Positions 1-4,654 of a stretch of DNA of 6,204 nucleotides are shown piece after piece (the first letter of the stretch is position 1; every line of letters starts with the position of its first letter). The DNA comes from Brevundimonas sp. UBA5936. GTDB taxonomy: Bacteria > Pseudomonadota > Alphaproteobacteria > Caulobacterales > Caulobacteraceae. The notes beneath the pieces were generated by a model that saw only the letters and a list, made by a program, of their open reading frames with translations, ran no database searches and was not told the DNA's origin. The DNA is taken from positions 1 through 6,204 of the forward strand of contig DJDA01000083.1 of assembly GCA_002430835.1 (NCBI GenBank). Reading direction: 5' to 3'. The translations under genes were made by a program, and so were the position numbers.

Positions 1-316
1 CGGCGGCGCCGCCGAAGCCGGCCTCGCCATAGTCGGTGCGCCCCTGGACGGCGCCCTTGGGCAGGTTCGCTCCGCCGACGGCGCCCGCACCGGCGGCCAG
101 GGCGTTCACGTCCGCCGGGATGTTGGCGACTGTCCAGTGCCAGAAGCCCGAGCCGGTCGGGGCGTCGGGATCATAACAGGTGACGGCGAAGCTCCTGGTC
201 CCTTCGGGCGCGCCGGACCACGACAGTTGCGGCGAGGTGTTTCCCAGCGCCTTGACCTGGGCGTCGGGCAGGACGCCTCCGTCGGGAAAGTCGGTCGATG
301 TGACGGTGAAGCTCAT
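1..316 (-). CDS. PEBP-family protein (YbhB/YbcL, Raf-kinase-inhibitor-like), N-terminal part, cut by window edge
   Basis: The reverse strand reads an open frame from ATG at 316 to the left edge, about 105 residues with no stop, so the C-terminal part lies outside. It starts MSFTVTSTDFPDGG. Residues 28-33 read SPQLSW, 49-61 read DPDAPTGSGFWHW, and 92-102 read GRTDYGEAGFG. These match the phosphatidylethanolamine-binding-protein fold of the bacterial YbhB/YbcL family, where the DPDAP and GxxHW segments line a small anion-binding pocket. Bacterial members are usually about 150-190 residues, so roughly two thirds is visible. No signal peptide is seen, suggesting a cytoplasmic protein. The start is supported by AGGAAG about 9 bases upstream and by the family's usual N-terminus. 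The biological role of bacterial PEBPs is poorly defined. It is divergent from cfa across a 124-bp gap. Confidence 0.9.
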   Translation of the reverse strand, partial: MSFTVTSTDFPDGGVLPDAQVKALGNTSPQLSWSGAPEGTRSFAVTCYDPDAPTGSGFWHWTVANIPADVNALAAGAGAVGGANLPKGAVQGRTDYGEAGFGGAA

Positions 317-379
317 GGCGCGCTCTTCCTTTGACGGCGGATTCGGATGCCCAAACTAACGGAAGACTGGTCACGGGCG

Positions 380-409
380 TTGCGTCGCGACATTCTGTCC
401 CTAGCTAAG
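380..409 (+). promoter_or_regulatory. candidate cfa promoter
   Basis: TTGCGT at 380-385 and GCTAAG at 404-409 (18-bp spacer; TAGCTA at 402-407 would give 16) resemble a Caulobacter-type housekeeping promoter, whose -10 begins GCTA. The start of transcription would fall near 415, giving a short leader with a ribosome site GGAGGAAC at 430-437 just before the cfa ATG. A GANTC site lies at 340-344, closer to the divergent PEBP gene. The -35 match is weak, so this is inference only. No convincing promoter for the PEBP gene was found in the same gap. Confidence 0.3.
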
Positions 410-440
410 GTCAAGCTGTCTTGATGAGCGGAGGAACGGG

Positions 441-1610
441 ATGCTGCAAGCCCTGTTGGACCGAACCTTTCAGACGCGGTCGATCCGGGTGCGGCTTCCG
501 GACGGGCGTGAGCTGACGGCGGGGCCGGGCGAACCGGAACTGACGGCCGTGCTGACGGACATGAAGACCGCCGTCGCCATCGCCGCCAATCCTGACCTGG
601 CCCTGGGCGAAGCCTTCATGGACGGGACGTTCCGGATCGAGGGCGGCAGCATCTATGACTTCCTGCAACTTACGACCTCGCAACTGGCGCTTCGGCCGCG
701 GTCGCCCAAGCTGACCTGGATGCAGCGGATCAAGCGCGGGGCGGAGCAGGCCAACGACCGGCTGCACGCGCGCAGCAACGTCAGCCATCACTACGATCTG
801 ACGGTCGACTTCTATCGCCTGTTCCTGGACGAAGACCTGCAATACTCCTGCGCCTTCTTCGAGACGCCAGACGCCAGCCTGGAACAGGCCCAGGTCGCCA
901 AGAAGCGCCGCCTGATCGACAAGCTGCTGCTGGAGCCGGGGCATAGCGCCCTGGACATCGGGGCCGGCTGGGGCGGGCTGGGCCTGTCGATGGTCGAGCG
1001 CGGGGCGCGCGTGACCGGCGTCACCCTGTCCACCGAACAGCACCGCACGGCCAATGAGCGGGCGACGGCGCTGGGCGTCACCGACCGGGCCGATTTCCGG
1101 CTTCAGGACTATCGCGACCTGAACCAGACCTTCGACCGCATCATCTCGGTGGGGATGTTCGAGCACGTCGGCGTGCCGAACTATCAGGAGTATTTCGACA
1201 CGGTCGCCCGTCTGTTGGACGACGACGGGGTGGCGGTGATCCATTCCATCGGCCGCAAGTCGCCGCCTAACCGCACCCAGCCGTGGGTGCGCAAATACAT
1301 CTTCCCCGGCGGCTATATCCCGGCCCTGTCAGAGGTGTTGCCCGCCATCGAGCGCGCGGGCCTGTGGGTCACGGACATGGAGGTGCTGCGTCTGCACTAC
1401 GCCGAGACGCTGCGGCATTGGCGCAAGCGGTTCCTGGCCCGGCGCGGCGAGGCTCTGGCCATGTATGACGAGCGCTTCTGCCGGATGTGGGAGTTCTATC
1501 TCGCCGCCAGCGAGGTGGCCTTCCGCGAGTTGGGCCACATGGTGTTCCAGCTGCAACTGACGAAGAAGCAGACGGCCGCGCCGCTGAGCCGGGATTACCT
1601 GTGCGGCTAG
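441..1610 (+). CDS. cfa: cyclopropane-fatty-acyl-phospholipid synthase
   Basis: A complete 389-residue SAM-dependent methyltransferase, close to E. coli Cfa in length (382). It adds a methylene bridge across cis double bonds of unsaturated acyl chains in membrane phospholipids, working at the inner face of the membrane, usually in stationary phase or acid stress. Residues 1-105 form the N-terminal lipid-binding-type region and about 110-389 the catalytic domain. The SAM-binding glycine motif LDIGAGWGG is at 171-179 (E. coli has Cys where Ala175 stands). Residues matching the E. coli bicarbonate site are present: Cys137 in YSCAFF, Glu241 in GMFEHVG, His268 and Ile270 in IHSIG, and Tyr320 in HYAETL. 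The motif WVRKYIFPGGYIP (282-294) is also typical. GGAGGAAC at 430-437 supports the start. It is a single-gene unit converging on purS. Loose relatives are mycolic acid methyltransferases, but the active-site set favours Cfa. Confidence 0.96.
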   Translation: MLQALLDRTFQTRSIRVRLPDGRELTAGPGEPELTAVLTDMKTAVAIAANPDLALGEAFMDGTFRIEGGSIYDFLQLTTSQLALRPRSPKLTWMQRIKRGAEQANDRLHARSNVSHHYDLTVDFYRLFLDEDLQYSCAFFETPDASLEQAQVAKKRRLIDKLLLEPGHSALDIGAGWGGLGLSMVERGARVTGVTLSTEQHRTANERATALGVTDRADFRLQDYRDLNQTFDRIISVGMFEHVGVPNYQEYFDTVARLLDDDGVAVIHSIGRKSPPNRTQPWVRKYIFPGGYIPALSEVLPAIERAGLWVTDMEVLRLHYAETLRHWRKRFLARRGEALAMYDERFCRMWEFYLAASEVAFRELGHMVFQLQLTKKQTAAPLSRDYLCG

Positions 1611-1624
1611 GTCGGCGGGCATAG

Positions 1625-1649
1625 AAAAAGGCCGCTCTTTCGAGCGGCC
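1625..1649 (-). terminator. intrinsic terminator of the purC-purS operon
   Basis: On the reverse strand an 8-bp perfect stem GGCCGCTC/GAGCGGCC (1649-1642 with 1637-1630) closes a GAAA tetraloop and is followed at once by TTTTT (1629-1625). It lies 25 bp past the purS stop, a textbook intrinsic terminator. On the forward strand it sits 20 bp after the cfa stop, but there the run of A precedes the stem and no T run follows. It could only act weakly for cfa, perhaps as a 3' end stabiliser. Confidence 0.9.
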
Positions 1650-1674
1650 CTGATCGTCTGACCCGTCATCGCCG

Positions 1675-1914
1675 TCAGGCGATTTCGATCCGGTAGCTTT
1701 CGATGACCGTGTTGGCCAGCAGGGTGTCGCACATGCGCTTCACCTCGGCCTCCTTGTCGGCGACGGCGTCGTCGAGGTCGAACTCGATCAGCTTGCCGAC
1801 GCGGGCGTTCGACACGCCGTTCCAGCCCAGGCCCTGCAGGGCGCCTTCGACGGCCTTGCCCTGGACGTCCAGGACGCCGGGCTTGAGGAAGACGTGAACT
1901 TTAACCTTGGCCAT
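1675..1914 (-). CDS. purS: phosphoribosylformylglycinamidine synthase subunit PurS
   Basis: A 79-residue protein, the normal size for PurS. PurS bridges PurQ (glutaminase) and the small-type PurL in the FGAM synthetase complex, which converts FGAR to FGAM in de novo purine synthesis in the cytoplasm. Seen: the N-terminal strand MAKVKVHVFLKPGVLDVQGKA, the middle segment GKLIEFDLDD (40-49), and the C-terminal MCDTLLANTVIESYRIEI, all PurS hallmarks. Its ATG shares one base with the purC stop (TAATG on the reverse strand), so the two are probably translationally coupled. A strong ribosome site AGGGAGGG (1923-1930) lies 8 bases upstream inside purC. purQ, often the next gene in this operon, is not here: a terminator follows 25 bp downstream. 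The presence of PurS implies separate purQ and small purL genes elsewhere in the genome. Confidence 0.95.
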   Translation of the reverse strand: MAKVKVHVFLKPGVLDVQGKAVEGALQGLGWNGVSNARVGKLIEFDLDDAVADKEAEVKRMCDTLLANTVIESYRIEIA

Positions 1915-2672
1915 TAATGCAGCCCTCCCTGAATCACGGTCGGCATGTCCTTCATGATGCCGAGGCGGCGGGCCACCTCGGTGTAGCTTTCGATGACGTC
2001 GCCCATGTCGCGGCGGAAGCGGTCCTTGTCCAGCTTCTCGCCCGTGGTCGAATCCCACAGGCGGCACGAGTCGGGGCTGATTTCGTCGGCCAGGATGACG
2101 CGGGCGAAGTCGTTCTCCCACACGCGGCCGAACTCGATCTTGAAGTCCACCAGGGTGATGCCGACAGCGCCGAACATGCCGCACAGATAGTCGTTCACTC
2201 GCACCGTCATGGCCAGGATGTCGTCCAGCTCCTGCGTCGTGGCCCAGTTGAAGGCGGTGATGTGCTCTTCGGTCACCATCGGGTCGTTCAGCTCATCCTT
2301 CTTGTAGTAGAATTCGATGATCGAACGGGGCAGGGGCGTGCCCTCTTCCTGACCCAGACGCTGGGCCAGCGAGCCGGCGACGACGTTGCGGCAGACGACT
2401 TCCAGCGGAATGATCTCGACTTCGCGGATCAGCTGCTCGCGCAGGTTCAGACGCTTGATGAAGTGGTTGGTCACGCCGATCGAGTTCAGGCGCGACATGA
2501 TGAATTCGCTGATGCGGTTGTTGATGACGCCCTTGCCTTCCAGGGTCGCCTTCTTCTGCGCGTTGAAGGCGGTCGCGTCGTCCTTGAAATACTGGATCAG
2601 CGTGCCCGGCTCAGGCCCCTCGTACAGGATCTTGGCCTTGCCCTCGTAGAGCTTCTTGCGCTTGGTGTTCAT
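1914..2672 (-). CDS. purC: phosphoribosylaminoimidazole-succinocarboxamide synthase (SAICAR synthetase)
   Basis: A complete 252-residue PurC, close to the family's usual 235-255. It joins aspartate to CAIR using ATP to give SAICAR in de novo purine synthesis; PurB then splits SAICAR. Seen: the N-terminal LYEGKAKILYEGPEPG (9-24, nucleotide-binding strand), FKDDATAFNAQKK, the conserved REVEIIPLEVVCRN followed by VVAGSLAQRLG, the signature VDFKIEFG, and LADEISPDSCRLWD near the C-terminus. The start matches the alphaproteobacterial N-terminus, although no good ribosome site precedes it: the bases before ATG are GGGGCCCGAAG. The stop overlaps the purS start by one base. The upstream gap to the divergent DUF1476 gene holds a leader hairpin and inverted repeats described separately. 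Three of the window's nine GANTC sites fall in this gene (1931, 2050, 2068). Confidence 0.97.
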   Translation of the reverse strand: MNTKRKKLYEGKAKILYEGPEPGTLIQYFKDDATAFNAQKKATLEGKGVINNRISEFIMSRLNSIGVTNHFIKRLNLREQLIREVEIIPLEVVCRNVVAGSLAQRLGQEEGTPLPRSIIEFYYKKDELNDPMVTEEHITAFNWATTQELDDILAMTVRVNDYLCGMFGAVGITLVDFKIEFGRVWENDFARVILADEISPDSCRLWDSTTGEKLDKDRFRRDMGDVIESYTEVARRLGIMKDMPTVIQGGLH

Positions 2673-2707
2673 CTTCGGGCCCCGGGGGGAAGGAAACGGA
2701 CGGCCTC

Positions 2708-2746
2708 AAAACGAAAAACGCGCGGCCCGAAGGTCGGGGCGGCGCG
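2708..2746 (-). terminator. terminator-like hairpin in the purC leader (candidate attenuator)
   Basis: Reading leftwards, bases 2746-2742 (CGCGC) pair with 2723-2719 (GCGCG). One C-G pair (2740 with 2725) follows, beside a C-C mismatch and a one-base bulge. Then CCCGA (2738-2734) pairs with TCGGG (2730-2726) around a 3-base loop. TTTTT follows directly (2718-2714) and TTTT again at 2711-2708. The form is that of an intrinsic terminator, though less perfect than the one after purS. It ends about 35-40 bases before the purC ATG. No gene on this strand lies upstream, since the neighbour is divergent, so if real it ends transcription within the purC leader. It could also be a chance fold of GC-rich sequence. 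Confidence 0.45.
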
Positions 2747-2781
2747 GTTCCTGAATCGACGGCGGCTATATAGAACCACGC
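2742..2781 (-). promoter_or_regulatory. possible anti-terminator pairing in the purC leader
   Basis: In leftward RNA, GCGUGGUUC (2781-2773) can pair with GAACCGCGC (2750-2742) over 9 base pairs including one G-U. The second arm contains the CGCG used by the leader terminator hairpin, so the two folds exclude each other. The wobble works only in the purC-sense RNA (it would be A-C in the other strand). If transcription starts near 2777, as the candidate promoter suggests, only the inner GGTTC/GAACC part would be made, which weakens the idea. Confidence 0.25.
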
Positions 2782-2800
2782 GCCCTTTAGCCGAAGGGCG
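2781..2800. repeat. 7-bp inverted repeat over the candidate purC -10
   Basis: CGCCCTT (2781-2787) and AAGGGCG (2794-2800) are perfect inverted copies separated by TAGCCG. The repeat covers the candidate -10 of purC, so it may be an operator; it could also fold as a short hairpin if transcribed. A perfect 9-base palindrome TGTGACACA (2803-2811) lies just beside it over the candidate -35. Confidence 0.45.
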
Positions 2801-2812
2801 TCTGTGACACAA
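2784..2812 (-). promoter_or_regulatory. candidate purC-purS promoter
   Basis: On the reverse strand TTGTGT (2812-2807), a 17-bp spacer and TAAAGG (2789-2784, within GCTAAAGG) fit a Caulobacter-type promoter, whose -10 reads roughly GCTANAWC. Transcription would start near 2777, giving a leader of about 100 bases. An alternative -10, TATATA at 2767-2772, has a poorer -35. A GANTC site (2753-2757) lies just inside the predicted leader. Confidence 0.35.
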
Positions 2813-2841
2813 ATATCCTGAAGCGACCCTGCGTCAGCATA

Positions 2842-2872
2842 CGCGACCGAAGTCTGGTTGCGTTCGGTCGCG
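2842..2872. repeat. 10-bp perfect inverted repeat, candidate operator
   Basis: CGCGACCGAA (2842-2851) and TTCGGTCGCG (2863-2872) are perfect inverted copies with an 11-bp spacer. The arm centres are 21 bp apart, two turns of the helix, as expected for a dimeric regulator on one DNA face. The right arm and spacer overlap the candidate -35 of the DUF1476 gene. A stem-loop in RNA is the alternative; no T run follows on either strand, so it is not an intrinsic terminator. Confidence 0.55.
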
Positions 2873-2886
2873 CCGGGGGCCATAGA
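2858..2886 (+). promoter_or_regulatory. candidate promoter of the DUF1476 gene
   Basis: TTGCGT (2858-2863), a 17-bp spacer and CATAGA (2881-2886) form a moderate housekeeping-type promoter. Transcription would start near 2893, leaving about 40 bases before the ATG at 2932. Its -35 shares bases with the 10-bp inverted repeat. A GANTC site lies at 2902-2906. The -10 match is weak. Confidence 0.3.
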
Positions 2887-2931
2887 GCCGTTTGCGGACA
2901 AGACTCGTCCGTGACTGGAGTTACGACGCGC

Positions 2932-3255
2932 ATGACGACCTTCGACGATCGGGAACAGGCCTTTGAGGCCAAATACGCCCTCGATCAGGAACAGGAATTC
3001 AAGGCCATCGCGCGTCGCAACAAGATGCTGGGCCTGTGGGCTGCCGAGAAGATGGGCCTGTCGCCTGAGAGCGCCGAGCAATACGCCGCCGCTGTGGTCC
3101 GCGCCGACTTCGAACAGCCGGGCGAGGAAGACGTCTTCCGCAAGGTGGCCGGAGACTTCAAGGCTTCGGGCATGACGGTGTCCGAAGGCGAGTTGCGCTC
3201 CAAGATGGACGAACTGGCCTCGATCGCGCGCGAACAGATCCGCGCCGGCGAATAA
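2932..3255 (+). CDS. DUF1476 protein, ATPase-inhibitor zeta-subunit-like
   Basis: A complete 107-residue soluble protein starting MTTFDDREQAFEAKYALDQE. It carries the DUF1476 pattern: RRNKMLGLWAAEKMGLS (28-44), then YAAAVVRADFEQPGEEDVFRK (51-71), and a C-terminal helix KMDELASIAREQIRAG. In Paracoccus denitrificans this family is the zeta subunit, which binds F1-ATPase and blocks wasteful ATP hydrolysis through its N-terminal region. How strongly it inhibits in other alphaproteobacteria varies, so the role here is inferred from family. The frame continues upstream to a GTG at 2911, but the ATG at 2932 fits the family N-terminus and has GGAG at 2917-2920, 11 bases away. It is a single gene, divergent from purC, with its own terminator. 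Confidence 0.93.
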   Translation: MTTFDDREQAFEAKYALDQEQEFKAIARRNKMLGLWAAEKMGLSPESAEQYAAAVVRADFEQPGEEDVFRKVAGDFKASGMTVSEGELRSKMDELASIAREQIRAGE

Positions 3256-3277
3256 CCGCATCGCAATCGAATGACAC

Positions 3278-3312
3278 AAGGGCCGCAACCGGCGACGGTT
3301 GCGGCCCTTCTT
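3278..3312 (+). terminator. 13-bp hairpin terminator after the DUF1476 gene
   Basis: AAGGGCCGCAACC (3278-3290) pairs perfectly with GGTTGCGGCCCTT (3297-3309) around a 6-base loop; the 3' side continues TTCTT (3308-3312). It starts 22 bp past the stop. The T tract is broken by one C. On the reverse strand the stem is followed by TTGTGT, so it may also stop the convergent fasciclin gene, for which no better terminator is visible between 3313 and 3405. Confidence 0.85.
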
Positions 3313-3405
3313 CGATCCGGCTTCCGCCGGGGAAACGGAAGGGACCGGAGGCGCCGGGGCGCATCCGATCAACGCGCCCGCGGCCGGTCGGTTCGATCCG
3401 ATGTC

Positions 3406-4026
3406 CTATTTCGGCATCAGCACCGTGTCGACGATGTGAACCACGCCGTTCGACTGGGCCACGTCGGCCTGGGTGATGGTCGAGGTTCCGCCCTTGGCGT
3501 CGGTGATCCGCCACTGGCCGCCGCCGGCGTCCTTGACCGACAGCTTCTCGCCCTGAACCGTGGTCAGGGTGGCGGTTCCGCCGTTGGCCTGGGCCTGGGC
3601 GGCGATATCGGCGGCCGTCAGACGGCCGGGCACCACATGATAGGTCAGCAGCTTGGTCAGCGCCGCCTTCTGGGCCGGCTGCATCCAGCCCTCGCGCGTG
3701 GCGGCGGGGATCTTGTCGAAGGCCGCGTTGTCGGGCGCGAAGACGGTGAAGGGGCCGGCGCCCTGCAGTCGTTCCGTCAGGCCGGCGGTCTGCAGCGCGC
3801 TGACCAGGGTGGTCAGGTTCGGAGCCTTGGAGGCGTTGGCGACCAGGTTGTCGGACGGGTTCATCGCCACGCCGCCGACCATGGGCTCGGTCGTGGCGGG
3901 GGCCATGGCGGGCGGGGCGGTCTCGACCGGCGCCGGCTCCTTCTTCGTCTCGTTCTGACCGCAGGCGGCTACGGCCATCAGGGCGGCGGACGATACGGCG
4001 AGGGCGGTGATGCGGGTGAATGTCAT
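3406..4026 (-). CDS. fasciclin (FAS1) domain lipoprotein
   Basis: A 206-residue predicted lipoprotein. Residues 1-21 form a signal peptide (MTFTRIT then a hydrophobic Ala/Val/Leu stretch) ending in the lipobox V-A-A-C with Cys22 as the acylated residue. Gly at the next position would favour the outer membrane under the E. coli rule. A Pro/Ala/Thr-rich linker (23-55) leads to one FAS1 domain (about 65-206). That domain has the family motifs TVFAPDNAAF (94-103), TYHVVPG (128-134) and GVVHIVDTVLMP (194-205). FAS1 domains are linked to adhesion or matrix binding; the bacterial role and partner here are unknown. The ATG at 4026 is chosen over one at 4119 because GGAGGAA lies about 7 bases upstream and the signal peptide begins there. 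It lies 132 bp downstream of the glycosylase gene on the same strand, with no clear terminator between them, so some read-through is possible. Confidence 0.93.
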   Translation of the reverse strand: MTFTRITALAVSSAALMAVAACGQNETKKEPAPVETAPPAMAPATTEPMVGGVAMNPSDNLVANASKAPNLTTLVSALQTAGLTERLQGAGPFTVFAPDNAAFDKIPAATREGWMQPAQKAALTKLLTYHVVPGRLTAADIAAQAQANGGTATLTTVQGEKLSVKDAGGGQWRITDAKGGTSTITQADVAQSNGVVHIVDTVLMPK

Positions 4027-4158
4027 GAAATTCCTCCATCGACGTCGGCTTGCAAACGGGGGGAGGCCGCGTCGGAAAGGAATACGGCTGCCTGCGCAAA
4101 AGGATGCGTTCGCGATCAATTTTTCGGGCGCGGCGCGTGATGTGCGGCCAAGCTCGCC

Positions 4159-4650
4159 TCAGTCCAGATAGGGAGCGAGGGCGGTCCAGCGCGACAGTTT
4201 CTCGGCGAACGGCCGGGCGTGGGCCGCGCTGGACGAGGGCAGGTCAAGGAGCGCGACGCCGGGCGCACCCGCCAGGGCGCGTCGGCCCAGCCGCGCCGCC
4301 GTCCCGCCGTTGAAGGCCACCGCGCGCAGATCGGGCAGGCGCGTCATCAAGTCGGCCAGGTCGGCGCCTTCAGGATTGCGGATGGCGGCGTCCAGGCTGC
4401 CCTGCCGCTCGGCCGAGGCGATTACGTCCCACAGGCCGATCCGCGCCGTTCGCAAGCGCTCCAGCCGCGCTTCATAGGGCAGGGCGGTCAGGTCCGGTTG
4501 GGCGATTACAGCGCCGATCAACCGCCAGAAGCCGTTCTGCGGGTGGGCGTAATATTGCGCCGCCTTCAGCGAGGCGTCGCCCGGCAGGCTGCCGAGGATC
4601 AGCAGCCGGGTGCGCGCGTCGACGACAGGATCGAAGCCGACGCTGCGCAT
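4159..4650 (-). CDS. DNA-deoxyinosine (hypoxanthine) glycosylase, uracil-DNA-glycosylase superfamily, family 6-like
   Basis: A complete 163-residue single-domain protein. Motifs in order: LILGSLPGDASL (17-28), QYYAHPQNGFW (32-42), GLWDVI (72-77), AFNGGTAAR (112-120) and LPSSSAAHA (137-145). This order and the GS-PG / YYAHPxNxFW pattern point to the HDG (family 6) branch of the uracil-DNA-glycosylase superfamily. That branch excises hypoxanthine, the product of adenine deamination or dITP incorporation, leaving an abasic site for base excision repair. In this branch an Asn in the YYAHPxN segment is reported as catalytic; here it is Asn39. Other superfamily branches (Mug, UDGb) are possible but fit the motifs less well. 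It starts 4 bp after the purB stop, so it is almost certainly cotranscribed with purB. The ribosome site is weak (CAGGG, about 10 bases upstream). The substrate is inferred. Confidence 0.85.
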   Translation of the reverse strand: MRSVGFDPVVDARTRLLILGSLPGDASLKAAQYYAHPQNGFWRLIGAVIAQPDLTALPYEARLERLRTARIGLWDVIASAERQGSLDAAIRNPEGADLADLMTRLPDLRAVAFNGGTAARLGRRALAGAPGVALLDLPSSSAAHARPFAEKLSRWTALAPYLD

Positions 4651-4654
4651 GGGG

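Noticed and set aside
171..374. Reverse frame overlapping the PEBP gene
   Set aside because: The correct reverse frame starts at 316 and reads the PEBP motifs; this one is a different frame and ends within the gene.
411..424. TCAAG/CTTGA inverted repeat just before the cfa ribosome site
   Set aside because: Five-base arms are too short to claim; expected by chance in a gap of this length.
411..1244. 277-codon reverse frame opposite cfa
   Set aside because: Antisense shadow of a clear cfa gene; low-complexity Arg/Gln/Val-rich translation.
1675..2184. Longer reverse frame extending purS to 169 residues
   Set aside because: The first 90 residues come from purC DNA in another frame. PurS proper begins at the ATG at 1914, behind a strong ribosome site.
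1917..2807. 296-codon forward frame opposite purC and the purC promoter gap
   Set aside because: It mirrors the purC reading frame and has no family resemblance or start context of its own.
2911..2931. GTG start giving 7 extra residues on the DUF1476 protein
   Set aside because: The family begins MTTFDDRE, which matches the ATG at 2932, and GGAG is better placed for it.
3317..3341. Small hairpins after the fasciclin stop (CCGGC/GCCGG and CTTCCG/CGGAAG) as its terminator
   Set aside because: The stems are 5-6 bp, overlap each other, and no T run follows on the reverse strand; the 13-bp hairpin at 3278-3309 is the better candidate.
4027..4119. Upstream ATG giving 31 extra residues on the fasciclin lipoprotein
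   Set aside because: It would bury the signal peptide, while the ATG at 4026 has a strong GGAGGAA site. The stretch 4027-4158 is better read as an ordinary gap; I see no clear promoter or terminator in it.
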